Of a DNA stretch of 64,000 bases, positions 25,610 to 34,552 are shown in pieces. The translations under genes and the position numbers were made by a program. The stretch's first letter is position 1. Each line of letters starts with the position of its first letter. The notes under the pieces were generated by a model. The model was not told the DNA's origin. It did not search any database and worked only from the letters and a program-made list of their open reading frames with translations. Origin of the DNA: Burkholderiaceae bacterium (GTDB taxonomy: Bacteria > Pseudomonadota > Gammaproteobacteria > Burkholderiales > Burkholderiaceae_C); NCBI GenBank assembly GCA_019234815.1, contig JAFALA010000046.1:53896-117895 (forward strand), written 5' to 3'.

Positions 25610-25676
25610 GGTTCTTGTTGGGGGTCTGGGGAGTGGCAGGTATTTTCGCCCACTCCAAGGTTTGCAAAATGCCGAA

Positions 25677-26342
25677 TCAGGCCTTGGGACGCAAGTAAAT
25701 CAAGCAGCGCTGCGCATCCAGGCCCGGAACTTCAATTTGTTCCACGTGAAACACCTCAACATCTGAGGGCAGGGCGGCGATTTCCTCTGCGGGGTGTTGT
25801 CCCTTCATGGCCAACCAGATGGCGCCCGACTTGAGGTGCTGGCGCGTCAAGGTCGTGAAATCGAGCAGCGAGGCGAAGGCGCGCGAGGTGATGATGTCGA
25901 CCCGCGGCACATCCAGCGCTTCAACACGCGAGTGCAAGCCGAGCAGATTGCGCAAGCCGAGTTCGGCCGCCACCTGCTTGATGAAGCTGGCTTTCTTGGC
26001 CACGGCATCCACGCAGCTGACCTCCATCTCGGGCTGGCAGATGGCCACCACCACGCCGGGCAGACCGCCGCCGCTGCCGACGTCCATCAGGCGCAGCGGA
26101 CCGCCTGCATCGAGTTTTGCAATATGGCACCGCAGGGCAGGGAGCAGGCTCAGGCTGTCGATCAGATGCTGTACCAGCATGGCCTGCGGATCGCGCACGG
26201 CGGTCAGGTTGTAGACCTTGTTCCACTTTTGGATCATGGCCTGGTAGGCGAGCAGCTGGTCGATTTGCTGCTCGCTGAGATTCAGCTGCAGCGTTTGCAG
26301 GGCCTGGGTCAGGGCGGGGCGGAAGGCTTGGAGGTCGGTCAT
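25677..26342 (-). CDS. rsmG: 16S rRNA (guanine-527-N7)-methyltransferase RsmG
   Basis: A 221-residue SAM-dependent methyltransferase that modifies G527 of 16S rRNA. NLTAVRD and HLIDSL near residues 45-60, the SAM motif DVGSGGGLPGVVVAI, and TSRAFASL are family marks. It lies 20 bp downstream of mnmG. An exact parS site is embedded near the 3' end of the gene. Confidence 0.95.
   Translation of the reverse strand: MTDLQAFRPALTQALQTLQLNLSEQQIDQLLAYQAMIQKWNKVYNLTAVRDPQAMLVQHLIDSLSLLPALRCHIAKLDAGGPLRLMDVGSGGGLPGVVVAICQPEMEVSCVDAVAKKASFIKQVAAELGLRNLLGLHSRVEALDVPRVDIITSRAFASLLDFTTLTRQHLKSGAIWLAMKGQHPAEEIAALPSDVEVFHVEQIEVPGLDAQRCLIYLRPKA
25738..25753. promoter_or_regulatory. parS: parS site inside rsmG
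   Basis: TGTTCCACGTGAAACA is an exact match to the bacterial parS consensus TGTTNCACGTGAAACA. It lies in the rsmG reading frame, close to parA. Confidence 0.9.
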
Positions 26343-26362
26343 GAAGGTCCTGTGTTCCTGTC

Positions 26363-28369
26363 TCAGGCTGCGGCGTCGTTCTGCTGCGCGTCGTTGGCAG
26401 GGACTTCGGACGTGGTTCCAGAGTTGATGAAGCCTTTGAAACCCTTGCGCTTGAGGTGGACCAGCAGCAGGGAGATGGCCGCCGGCGTCACGCCCGAGAT
26501 GCGCGAGGCCTGGCCCAGGGTCTCGGGCCTGTGCTTGCTGAGCTTCTGGCGCACCTCGATCGAGAGGGCAGTGACCTGCGCATAGTCCAGCTCGGCGGGC
26601 AGGCGCATGTTCTCGAAATGCGCGGCCCGGGCCACATCCTCGCCCTGCTTGGTGATGTAGCCGGCGTACTTGACGCTGATTTCCAATTGCTCGATCACGG
26701 CCTCGGCCAGGGGCTGGCCCAGTTCTTCGACCAGGGCTGCGCGGGACACGCCGGCCTCGGGCCGGGCAATGGCGGCCACTTCGGCGACTTCGTTGAAGCG
26801 CACCTCGGGGCGGCGCAGCAGGTCGATCAGCGTGTATTCGCGTTCCAAGGCCTTGCCGACCAGGCGTTCGGCGTCCGCCGCGGCCAGGATGCCGGGATGC
26901 ACCCAAGTGGATTTGAGACGTTCTGTTTCACGTGAAACAGCATCGCGTTTCTTGTTGAACGCGTCCCAGCGGGCGTCGTCCACCAGGCCCAATTCGCGGC
27001 CGATCTCGGTCAAGCGCATGTCGGCGTTGTCTTCGCGCAGCTGCAAACGGAACTCGGCCCGGCTGGTGAACATGCGGTAGGGCTCGGTCACACCCTTGGT
27101 GATCAGGTCATCGACCAGCACGCCCAGGTAGGCCTGGTCGCGGCGCGGCAGCCAAGCTTCCTGGCCGCGCACCTGCAGCGCGGCATTCAGGCCGGCGAAC
27201 AGGCCTTGCGCCGCAGCTTCCTCGTAGCCGGTCGTGCCGTTGATCTGGCCGGCGAAGAACAGGCCCTGGATGGCGCGTGTCTCGAAGCTGGCCTTGAGCT
27301 CGCGCGGATCGAAGTAATCGTACTCGATGGCATAGCCGGGACGCAGGATGTGCGCGTTCTCCAGTCCCGGAATCGAGCGCACGGCGGCCAGCTGGATGTC
27401 GAAGGGTAGCGAGGTCGAGATGCCGTTGGGGTAGAACTCGTGCGTGGTCAGGCCTTCGGGCTCGAGGAAGATCTGGTGGCTGTCCTTGCCGGCGAAGCGG
27501 TTGATCTTGTCCTCAATGCTGGGACAGTAGCGCGGCCCCACGCCCTCGATCACGCCGGTGAACATGGGGCTGCGGTCGAAGCCGGAGCGGATGATCTCGT
27601 GCGTGCGCTCGTTGGTGTGGGTGATCCAGCAGGGCAGCTGGCGCGGGTGCTGTGCGGCCGAGCCCATGAAGCTGAACACCGGCACGGGGTCCAGGTCACC
27701 GGGCTGCTCCTCGCAGCGCGAGAAATCGATGCTGCGCCCGTCCAGCCGCGGCGGCGTGCCGGTCTTGAGGCGGCCCTGCGGCAGTTTCAATTCCTTGAGC
27801 CGGGCCGACAGGCTGACGGCCGGCGGGTCGCCCGCGCGTCCGGCGCTGTAGTTCTCCAGGCCCACGTGGATGCGGCCGTCCAGGAAGGTGCCGGCCGTCA
27901 GCACCACGGCGCGGGCGCGGAAGGCCAGTCCCATCTGGGTGACGGCGCCGACCACGCGCTCGCCGACGCCATCGCTCTCAACCATCAGATCGTCAACGGC
28001 CTGCTGGAACAGCCACAGATTGGGCTGGTTCTCGAGGCGATGGCGGATCGCGGCCTTGTAGAGGATGCGGTCGGCCTGGGCGCGGGTGGCGCGCACGGCA
28101 GGCCCCTTGCTGCCGTTGAGGATGCGGAACTGGATGCCGGCCTCGTCGGTGGCCGCAGCCATGGCGCCGCCCAGCGCATCGACCTCCTTGACCAAGTGGC
28201 CCTTGCCGATGCCGCCGATCGAGGGGTTGCAGCTCATCTGCCCCAGCGTTTCGATGTTGTGGCTGAGCAGCAGGGTCTTGCAGCCCATGCGCGCGCTGGC
28301 CAAGGCGGCCTCGGTGCCGGCATGGCCGCCGCCGACCACGATCACGTCAAATTCGGTTGGATAAAGCAT
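26363..28369 (-). CDS. mnmG: tRNA uridine 5-carboxymethylaminomethyl modification enzyme MnmG
   Basis: A 668-residue FAD-dependent enzyme that with MnmE modifies wobble uridine 34 of tRNA. FAD-binding [17 protein letters not shown] near the N-terminus, [23 protein letters not shown], and the C-terminal [18 protein letters not shown] are typical. The ATG at 28369 gives the usual [18 protein letters not shown] start. A parS site is within the gene and a DnaA box lies 56 bp upstream of the start, both usual marks of the origin-proximal mnmG-rsmG-parAB locus. Confidence 0.97.
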   Translation of the reverse strand: MLYPTEFDVIVVGGGHAGTEAALASARMGCKTLLLSHNIETLGQMSCNPSIGGIGKGHLVKEVDALGGAMAAATDEAGIQFRILNGSKGPAVRATRAQADRILYKAAIRHRLENQPNLWLFQQAVDDLMVESDGVGERVVGAVTQMGLAFRARAVVLTAGTFLDGRIHVGLENYSAGRAGDPPAVSLSARLKELKLPQGRLKTGTPPRLDGRSIDFSRCEEQPGDLDPVPVFSFMGSAAQHPRQLPCWITHTNERTHEIIRSGFDRSPMFTGVIEGVGPRYCPSIEDKINRFAGKDSHQIFLEPEGLTTHEFYPNGISTSLPFDIQLAAVRSIPGLENAHILRPGYAIEYDYFDPRELKASFETRAIQGLFFAGQINGTTGYEEAAAQGLFAGLNAALQVRGQEAWLPRRDQAYLGVLVDDLITKGVTEPYRMFTSRAEFRLQLREDNADMRLTEIGRELGLVDDARWDAFNKKRDAVSRETERLKSTWVHPGILAAADAERLVGKALEREYTLIDLLRRPEVRFNEVAEVAAIARPEAGVSRAALVEELGQPLAEAVIEQLEISVKYAGYITKQGEDVARAAHFENMRLPAELDYAQVTALSIEVRQKLSKHRPETLGQASRISGVTPAAISLLLVHLKRKGFKGFINSGTTSEVPANDAQQNDAAA
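26924..26939. promoter_or_regulatory. parS: parS site inside mnmG
   Basis: TGTTTCACGTGAAACA is a perfect 16-bp palindrome matching the parS consensus. It lies in the mnmG reading frame, about 1.2 kb from the second site. Confidence 0.93.
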
Positions 28370-28424
28370 GGTGGTCAGCAATGGAATGTAAGCGGTGGGC
28401 AAACCCTAAATTTTATTCCGCCCC

Positions 28425-28433
28425 TGTGGATAA
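28425..28433. promoter_or_regulatory. perfect DnaA box upstream of mnmG
   Basis: TGTGGATAA, exact DnaA-box consensus, in the 135-bp gap between the divergent mnmG and YkgJ-family genes. mnmG is classically controlled or affected by DnaA near origins, so this is a plausible regulatory box. Confidence 0.55.
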
Positions 28434-28504
28434 GTCACGGGTCTTGAGCTGCATTTCGGCCAGATTCCCGCCTGAATTCAACAACATAGACCGACAATGG
28501 GAGC

Positions 28505-28780
28505 ATGAATTGCCGAGACCGCTGCGCCGCCTGTTGCATTGCCCCTTCGATCAGCTCGCCCATTCCGGGCATGCCGCTGGTCGACGGCATCGCCAAGCCG
28601 GCCGGCGTGCGCTGCATACAGCTCGACGCGCACGACCGCTGCCGTCTGTTCGGGCGGCCCGAACGGCCCGCCGTCTGCAGCTCCCTGCGGCCCTCGCCGG
28701 AGATGTGCGGCGACTCCCGCGAGCAGGCCATGCGCTGGCTGGGCTGGATGGAGCAAAGCACGGCACCCGGGATGCCTTGA
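28505..28780 (+). CDS. YkgJ-family cysteine cluster protein
   Basis: A 91-residue protein of the YkgJ (UPF0153) family. It has [18 protein letters not shown] near the N-terminus ([10 protein letters not shown]), then GKPAGVRC-like, [17 protein letters not shown] and [10 protein letters not shown]. The eight or more conserved Cys residues suggest an iron-sulphur or zinc cluster. Function is unknown. It is divergent from mnmG and ends 24 bp before the convergent ABC permease. Confidence 0.88.
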   Translation: MNCRDRCAACCIAPSISSPIPGMPLVDGIAKPAGVRCIQLDAHDRCRLFGRPERPAVCSSLRPSPEMCGDSREQAMRWLGWMEQSTAPGMP

Positions 28781-28804
28781 TCCCCGGGCTCTCGCCTCCC
28801 TCGC

Positions 28805-29989
28805 CTATTGCGCGACGGCTCGCCGCATGGACTGCGCGACCAGCGATAGGCCCAGCAGGGTCAGGCCCAAGCCGCTGAGCACCGAAGGCAAGACCTTGGC
28901 GAGTGGCAGCGACTCGCCCTTGAGCACCAGCATCATCAGCGCGTTCTGGCCCAGTCCGGGCACCCAGAAGTACCAGGGCGCCTCGGCGCCGGGGTTCATC
29001 AGCGTCACCATGGGCGCCAGACCGATCAGGGTCATGATCAGGGTGCTGCTGGTCTGGGCCTCCTTGAAGGTCTTGGTGCGTATGGCGACGGCCATCAAGA
29101 GGGCGCTCATGCTGCAGGCCAGCGGCAGTTCCAGCAGGAAACAGCGCAGCACTTCGATCCAGCCGAAATGGAACATCGCCTGCAGCTCGTCGTTGCGTAT
29201 CAGCACCTGGCCGGACAGAAAGCTCAGGTTGGACAGCAGCGCCACGGCCAGGCCCAGCAGCGTCACCGCGCCCCATTTGCCGGCCACCAGCGTCATGGGC
29301 GGCACCGGATTCATCAGCAGCGGCTCCAGCGAACCGCGCTCGCGCTCGCCGGCCGTGCTGTCGAGCGCCGCCGTCAGCGCGCCGTAGAGCACCGCCATGA
29401 TGATGAACATCGGCACCATGCCGGTCAGCTGGGTGGCGCGGGCCTGGGTGCTGGCGAGGTCGCGTTCGGCGATGTCCAGCGGCTTGAGCAGCTCCGGCGA
29501 GATGCCGCGCAAGGCCATGGCGACCAGGCTGCGTTCGCGCTGGAAACCTTCGAGCGCGCTGCGCAAGGCCGCCGCGCCAGCCTGGGCGCGTTGGTTGACG
29601 CTGTCCGACACGATGGTGACGCCGGCGGGCTTGCCGTGCAGCAGGTCGTCCTCGAACTGCGCGTCCACCTCCAGCACGGGGCTCAGCAGCCGGCTGGCGC
29701 GCAGCTGCGCTTCATAGTCGGCGGGCGCGGGCTTGATCGTGTAGGTCTGCCGCTCCAGGTAGTTGCGCAAGGTGGGCGCGTGGTCCATGCCGATGGCGAG
29801 GATCTCGCGCCGCTCGGCGCGCTCTTCCAGCGAGCTGATCAGGGTGGAGATCATGAACAGCACCAGCGGCCCCATCAGCACGGCGGGCATCATCATGCGC
29901 AGCAGGGTGCGGCGGTCGCGCAAGGCATCGACCGTCTCCTTGCCGAGCACGATGCGGAACTGGCGCCAGGATGCAGCAAGGGCCTTCAT
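28805..29989 (-). CDS. ABC-2 type transporter permease (NatB-like)
   Basis: A 394-residue inner-membrane permease. It has a hydrophobic segment near residues 30-50 (MMMPAVLMGPLVLFMISTLI), then a large extracytoplasmic region of about 150 residues, then a cluster of membrane segments from about 205 to the end. PFAM-type ABC2_membrane features include GERERGSLEPLLMNPVP (about 232-248), the cytoplasmic loop. NatB-like permeases pair with NatA ATPases for export of ions or drugs; the substrate is not readable here. Its start overlaps the ATPase stop (ATGA), so the two are coupled. Confidence 0.85.
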   Translation of the reverse strand: MKALAASWRQFRIVLGKETVDALRDRRTLLRMMMPAVLMGPLVLFMISTLISSLEERAERREILAIGMDHAPTLRNYLERQTYTIKPAPADYEAQLRASRLLSPVLEVDAQFEDDLLHGKPAGVTIVSDSVNQRAQAGAAALRSALEGFQRERSLVAMALRGISPELLKPLDIAERDLASTQARATQLTGMVPMFIIMAVLYGALTAALDSTAGERERGSLEPLLMNPVPPMTLVAGKWGAVTLLGLAVALLSNLSFLSGQVLIRNDELQAMFHFGWIEVLRCFLLELPLACSMSALLMAVAIRTKTFKEAQTSSTLIMTLIGLAPMVTLMNPGAEAPWYFWVPGLGQNALMMLVLKGESLPLAKVLPSVLSGLGLTLLGLSLVAQSMRRAVAQ

Positions 29990-30771
29990 GCGTGCGACTC
30001 CTCCGAATGGAACGCCAGCCTGACGAAGGCATCCTCGAAGCGCGTGGCCCGGGCCTGTTCCAGCAGCTCGGGCACACTGCCTTCGGCCACGACGCGGCCG
30101 TGGTTCATGACGATGACGTGGTCGCACAGTTGCTCCACCTCCTGCATGATGTGGCTTGAGAAGACGATGCATTTTGAGCCGCCGGCCGGCGAGTGCAGGT
30201 GGCGCAGCACCTCGCGCAGCGCGCGCGTGGCCAGCACGTCCAGGCCGTTGGTCGGCTCGTCCAGCACCACGTTGGCGGGGTCGTGGACCAGCGCACGCGC
30301 CAAGGCCGTTTTCATGCGCTCGCCCTGGCTGAAGCCTTCGCTGCGCCGGTCCAGCAGCGCGCGCAGGTCCAGCAGCTCGGCCAGGGCCTCGATGCGGGCT
30401 TGCGCGGCGTCCGGCGCCATGCCTTGCAGGCGGGCGAAATAGGCGATGTTCTCGCGTGCCGTCAGGCGCGGGTACAGGCCGTGGGCGTCGCCGAGGATGC
30501 CCATGCGGGCCAGCGCGGCGCGCGGCTGCTCCGCCACTTCGATGCCGTCGACCTCGATGCGGCCCGTGTCCGGCGGGAACAGGCCGCCCAGCATGCGCAG
30601 GCTGGTGGTCTTGCCCGCGCCGTTGGGGCCTAACAAGCCCGTGATGCGTCCATTGGGGGCCTCCATGCTGAAGGCCTGCACGGCCTGGATGTGCGCGGGC
30701 GCCGTGCGCTTGGTCCAGGACTTGCCGCCGCGCAGCCGGAAGCGTTTGGAAATCTGCTGGATGCTGATCAT
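29986..30771 (-). CDS. ABC transporter ATP-binding protein (NatA-like)
   Basis: A 261-residue ABC ATPase. Walker A GPNGAGKTT, the Q-loop region, signature FSQGERMK (the canonical LSGGQ changed to FSQGE, as in the DrrA/NatA group), Walker B VVLDEPTNGLD, and the H-loop in FSSHIM are all present. It starts at ATG 30771, which overlaps the upstream hydrolase stop (ATGA), and ends on the permease start. It energises the permease at 28805. Confidence 0.9.
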   Translation of the reverse strand: MISIQQISKRFRLRGGKSWTKRTAPAHIQAVQAFSMEAPNGRITGLLGPNGAGKTTSLRMLGGLFPPDTGRIEVDGIEVAEQPRAALARMGILGDAHGLYPRLTARENIAYFARLQGMAPDAAQARIEALAELLDLRALLDRRSEGFSQGERMKTALARALVHDPANVVLDEPTNGLDVLATRALREVLRHLHSPAGGSKCIVFSSHIMQEVEQLCDHVIVMNHGRVVAEGSVPELLEQARATRFEDAFVRLAFHSEESHA

Positions 30772-32267
30772 GGAGTGGTGCTCGATGCGGCGCCGGACGC
30801 GGCTTGAACGGGTTGGAACGCGGCGGGCCTCGGTATCCGCGCCGCGCATTGGGTGTCGACCTGCAGGGCCTCGGCATCGGTCGGCGCGTCGAAGAAACGG
30901 AACAGCACCTCGGCCATGCAGGGCAGGGCCATCACGCCATGGCCGGCCTCCGGTACGATCTGCTGGCGCGCCAGGGGCCCCAGGGCCTGCGCGACGCGTT
31001 TGGCATGGCGCGGCGGGGTGACCGGGTCGGCGCCGCCGCTGAGCAGCAGCACGGGCGTTCGCGCGGGCGGGATGGCGTAGAAGTTCGCCGGCACCGCGCC
31101 GCGCGGCCAGAAGCTGCAGACCTGTTCGTACAGCTGCGATTGATAAGGGCCGAAATCGCGTCCGCCGGCGGCCTGAACCTGCATGCGCGGTGCGTCCTCG
31201 GCGCAGACCACCGAGAAATGCATGCCGGTGGCGATCTTGCCGCTCTTGCCGCCACTGACGATGCTGGCCAAGCCGATCAAGCCTTCGAAGCGGCCCTGGG
31301 ATGCCGCATGGATGGCGGCGGGCAGCGCGGCCGTCAGCGCCGGCGCATACAAGGCCGGTTGCACGCTGCGCAGCAGCATGGCGGGCTTCAGCGTGACGTG
31401 CTCCGTCTTGCCGCTCAGCGGATCGCTGAGGCTGACAGGGCGTGGCAGGCTGCCCAGCAGTTCGGCCCATTCATGGCGCAGAGCCGGAAAGCGTGCCTGG
31501 CAGGCGGCTTCGCGCTCGCAGGCGGCCAGCATGGCGTCGAACTGGCCCTGCGCATCGAGGGACAGGCTTTGCGGCAGGACCATGTCGGGTGGGGTCACGC
31601 CGTCGATGACGGTGCGTCGTACATGTTGCGGAAATTGCCGCAGGTATTCGAGCGCCGCGCGTGTGCCATAGGAGCCGCCCAGCAGGTTCCATTGCGCGAT
31701 GCCGAGATGGTCGCGCACGGCGTCCATGTCCTGCATGGCGATGGCCGTGGTGAAGAAGCGCAGGTCGCCGTAGGGCAGTTTTTGCAGGGCGTCGCGGCAG
31801 GTCTTGAGGGTCTGCAGCTGGGCTGCTTCGTCGAGCCGCTGGCTCAGCGGCTGTTCGGCCTCGTCAGGACAGTCCAGCGGGGCTGAATCGCCGGTGCCGC
31901 GCTGGTCGATGAAGATCAGGTCGCGGCGGTTGTTGAGCCGGTGCAGCATGTTCATGGTCTGCGGCGCCAGCGCGATGGCGCTCTGGCCCGGGCCGCCCGC
32001 CAGCAGCAGCACCGGGTCGCCGGCCTTGTTGCGCGAGCGCGCCGGTACCACGAGGTAATGGATGTCAATCTGGACGCCGGCTGCGTGCGCCGGGTCCAGC
32101 GCACGCTTGAGCGTGCCGCATTGCAATTCGGTGGCGACCCCCGGGATGCGGCAGGCGTGGGTGGGCGGCTTTGGCGTCGGCGCTGCCAGGGCGCCCTTGG
32201 CGCCAAGCAGGGCGGCTATGGTGAACAGCAGGGCGAGCGGGGTGCCGCGCCGTGGTCCTGAATGCAT
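30768..32267 (-). CDS. exported alpha/beta-hydrolase (tripeptidyl-peptidase/TAP-like)
   Basis: A 499-residue secreted hydrolase. Signal peptide about residues 1-28 (LALLFTIAALLGAKGALA). The alpha/beta-hydrolase body has LLLAGGPGQSA (oxyanion hole), DQRGTGDSAPLDC, and the nucleophile elbow GGSYGTRAAL with Ser as the active residue. The C-terminal TAP-like domain carries LLSGGADPVTPPRHA (Asp) and PEAGHGVM (His). The family includes tripeptidyl aminopeptidases and proline iminopeptidase-like esterases. It overlaps the ABC ATPase start by four bases, which points to functional linkage. Confidence 0.87.
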   Translation of the reverse strand: MHSGPRRGTPLALLFTIAALLGAKGALAAPTPKPPTHACRIPGVATELQCGTLKRALDPAHAAGVQIDIHYLVVPARSRNKAGDPVLLLAGGPGQSAIALAPQTMNMLHRLNNRRDLIFIDQRGTGDSAPLDCPDEAEQPLSQRLDEAAQLQTLKTCRDALQKLPYGDLRFFTTAIAMQDMDAVRDHLGIAQWNLLGGSYGTRAALEYLRQFPQHVRRTVIDGVTPPDMVLPQSLSLDAQGQFDAMLAACEREAACQARFPALRHEWAELLGSLPRPVSLSDPLSGKTEHVTLKPAMLLRSVQPALYAPALTAALPAAIHAASQGRFEGLIGLASIVSGGKSGKIATGMHFSVVCAEDAPRMQVQAAGGRDFGPYQSQLYEQVCSFWPRGAVPANFYAIPPARTPVLLLSGGADPVTPPRHAKRVAQALGPLARQQIVPEAGHGVMALPCMAEVLFRFFDAPTDAEALQVDTQCAARIPRPAAFQPVQAASGAASSTTP

Positions 32268-32304
32268 ATCGGTCCTCCCAGGAGAGTGGGCCGATTATCA
32301 GCAT

Positions 32305-32769
32305 TTAGAGTTGCGTGCTCTGCGCTTGTTCGCGGCGCCCGAACATGCCCCAGCCGTCCATGGTCATGACTTTGTCGTCATGCTGGTTGAACACCTCCCA
32401 CTGGGAGTGCACCAGGCCAATGGCGGGGCGCGACTGGCTGGCGCGGGCCTCCAGAACCGTCATGCGAACCCGCAGCGTATCGCCGGGACGCACGGGCTTG
32501 AGCCAGCGGATGTTGTCCAGGCCCGGTGAGCCCTGGCTGGTGGAATGGTTCAGGTAGCCATCGCACATCATGCGCATGGTCATCGCGCAGGTGTGCCAGC
32601 CGCTGGCGGACAGGCCGCCCAGCACCGAGCGCCGGGCAGCCTCTTCATCGAGATGAAAAGGCTGCGGGTCGTAGGCCGAGGCAAAGCTGATGATTTCCTC
32701 GCGGGTGACCTTGCGGTCGCCAAATTCGAGCACGCGTCCGGCGTGAAAGTCTTCAAAACTGTAGGTCAT
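32305..32769 (-). CDS. MaoC-family hydratase/dehydratase
   Basis: A 154-residue hotdog-fold enzyme (single-domain MaoC): FEDFHAGRVLEFGDRKVTREEIISFASAYDPQPFHLDEEAA start with the D-x4-H catalytic pattern (YDPQPFH). It probably hydrates an enoyl-CoA or enoyl thioester; the CoA substrate is unknown. It starts nine bases after the thioredoxin-like gene and precedes the hydrolase by 37 bp, so it may share that transcript. Confidence 0.9.
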   Translation of the reverse strand: MTYSFEDFHAGRVLEFGDRKVTREEIISFASAYDPQPFHLDEEAARRSVLGGLSASGWHTCAMTMRMMCDGYLNHSTSQGSPGLDNIRWLKPVRPGDTLRVRMTVLEARASQSRPAIGLVHSQWEVFNQHDDKVMTMDGWGMFGRREQAQSTQL

Positions 32770-32778
32770 CGGGTGCTT

Positions 32779-34395
32779 TCAGGTCCGGGTGGCTGGGGCC
32801 GCGCCGGGCTTCAACAAGGCCTCGCAGGTGGCCTTCTGGCTGTCGCCCGCCGGCAGCTTGGCGCAAATGCCATTCAACTGCGTCTTCAGCCGGCCCAGCG
32901 CGGCGTTGTGCTGTCCCTTGGCGTTCCAGTCCAGCAGTTTGGTGCTGATCAATTTAAGTGAGCGCGCACTGCGCTCGTAGAAGGCGCCGCTGTCCTGCGC
33001 GGCCTCGGCAAACACCTGCTGGCTGACCTTCTCGATGCGGGCCTCGTCCTGCGGAGCCTGGTCGACCAGCACCTTCAGGTAGTTGGAGCCCCATTGCAGG
33101 CGCGTGGCGGGGCCTTCGGCATTGCTGAAGGCTTGCTCGTACCAGTGCAGGGCTTCGTCCTTGTGGCCTTGTTTGAGCGCGTTGGAGCCGAGGTGGCTCA
33201 TCAGGTAGTAGGGCGAGTGGCTCTTGCCCAGCGAGGTCTTGAGCAGGTTGTCGCTGTCGTCCCACAGGTCCACGTCGGACAGCGCCGTGGCGACGGTGCC
33301 GATCACGGCCTGGCGTTCATAGCCATCGGTGACGTCATGATCCAGCGTGCTGGCATAGGCCTTCACCTCCTGCTGCAACTTGGGGTCGAGCCGGGGGTGG
33401 ATCTCGGTCTTGGCGAGATCCAGGCGGGCCAGGTCGATGCGAGCGCACAGCGCCTGCAGTCGGTCGGCCGTGGAGAGGCTGGTGTCGGCCTGGAGGTGCC
33501 GCAGCGTGGCGTCAAGAGGCGTCAACAGCGCCTGGCGCGCCGCGCCGGGCTGGGGTGCCAGGGTCTTGACGATGTCGGCGCCGAAGTTGGTGAGCACGTC
33601 CATTTGTGCACGGCTGGCGGCGCCATCTGCTAGCAGCGTTTGCAGCCGGGCGCGGTCGGCTGCGCCGGGCTTGAAGCTTTTGGCGGCCTCCTCGGCAGAC
33701 AGGGCCTTGAGCCACAGCCGCGTGCTGGCGTCAGCGTCCACCGCCTGGCTGGCGCGGGCCAGTTGCATCAGCAGGGCCGGGCGCTGGGCCTGCGGGGTCA
33801 GCTGTTGCTCGTCGGTTTCCCAGCCGTAATAGCCGAGCAGGCGCCATTCGTTGGCGCCCAGGGTCTTGCCGGCCTTGGCATCGGCCAGCACTTCGGCCAC
33901 CGGGCGACCGCCTGCCATGCCCAACTGCAGCACCTGCATGACCTGGCGCGCGTCGGCCTCGCCGGGCAGGCGGGTCAGCTCCTTGCCTTGCGGATTAAAC
34001 AGGATCAGCGTCGGGTAGCCTGTGACCTTGAAGCGGGCGCCGAGCTTTTGCGCGCCGGCATGGTCGCCGTCCAGGTGCACGGCAACGACGGCACGCGACT
34101 GGGCGATGAAGTCCTGACGCTTGAACAGGGTCGCCTTGAGCTGGTTGCAGGGGGGGCACCACGAGGCGCCCCAGTACAGCAGCACGGGCTGGCGGTTCTG
34201 TCGGGCCAGGGCGAAGGCCTGCTCGACATCGGCCTCGCTTTGGGCCTCGTGCCAGGCAATTCCGGCGGGCACGCTGGTGGCGGATTCGGTGGACGCCGCA
34301 TGTGCTGGTGCCAGGTTCAGGCCACCCAGGCTGAGCGATACGGAGCAGGCTGCCAGCAAGGCGTGGGCGAGGCGGGTGAGAGGTGTTCGACGCAT
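32779..34395 (-). CDS. exported thioredoxin-fold protein with a long helical repeat region
   Basis: A 538-residue periplasmic protein. Signal peptide about residues 1-33 (ending AHAA). Thioredoxin-like domain about 50-165 with the active-site C80-P-P-C83 motif (WGASWCPPCNQLK) and a cis-Pro (GYPTL). The remaining ~360 residues are alpha-helical and look like TPR-type repeats (ALHWYEQAFSNAEGPA). It is likely a periplasmic disulfide or cysteine-redox protein with a partner-binding tail. It is far longer than a plain thioredoxin. ATG 34395 directly precedes the signal peptide. Confidence 0.87.
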   Translation of the reverse strand: MRRTPLTRLAHALLAACSVSLSLGGLNLAPAHAASTESATSVPAGIAWHEAQSEADVEQAFALARQNRQPVLLYWGASWCPPCNQLKATLFKRQDFIAQSRAVVAVHLDGDHAGAQKLGARFKVTGYPTLILFNPQGKELTRLPGEADARQVMQVLQLGMAGGRPVAEVLADAKAGKTLGANEWRLLGYYGWETDEQQLTPQAQRPALLMQLARASQAVDADASTRLWLKALSAEEAAKSFKPGAADRARLQTLLADGAASRAQMDVLTNFGADIVKTLAPQPGAARQALLTPLDATLRHLQADTSLSTADRLQALCARIDLARLDLAKTEIHPRLDPKLQQEVKAYASTLDHDVTDGYERQAVIGTVATALSDVDLWDDSDNLLKTSLGKSHSPYYLMSHLGSNALKQGHKDEALHWYEQAFSNAEGPATRLQWGSNYLKVLVDQAPQDEARIEKVSQQVFAEAAQDSGAFYERSARSLKLISTKLLDWNAKGQHNAALGRLKTQLNGICAKLPAGDSQKATCEALLKPGAAPATRT

Positions 34396-34476
34396 GGTGA
34401 CGCTGGGGTTGAATGGACGTTTGAATCGTCAGGGCGGCCTATTTTGCGCCTTGCGGAACGATTTGCAGGGCGACGC

Positions 34477-34511
34477 AAAAAAGCCCCGCAGCGCGAGGCT
34501 GGCGGGGCTTT
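34477..34511 (-). terminator. terminator for the DUF4397 lipoprotein gene
   Basis: Minus-strand hairpin with 10-bp arms (AAAGCCCCGC and GCGGGGCTTT) and a 12-nt loop, followed on that strand by a T run. It lies about 40 bp beyond the DUF4397 stop and before the thioredoxin-like gene. Confidence 0.88.
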
Positions 34512-34552
34512 GAGGCTTGCGAGGCCCCGTATCCACGAGGCGCTCATCGGCA

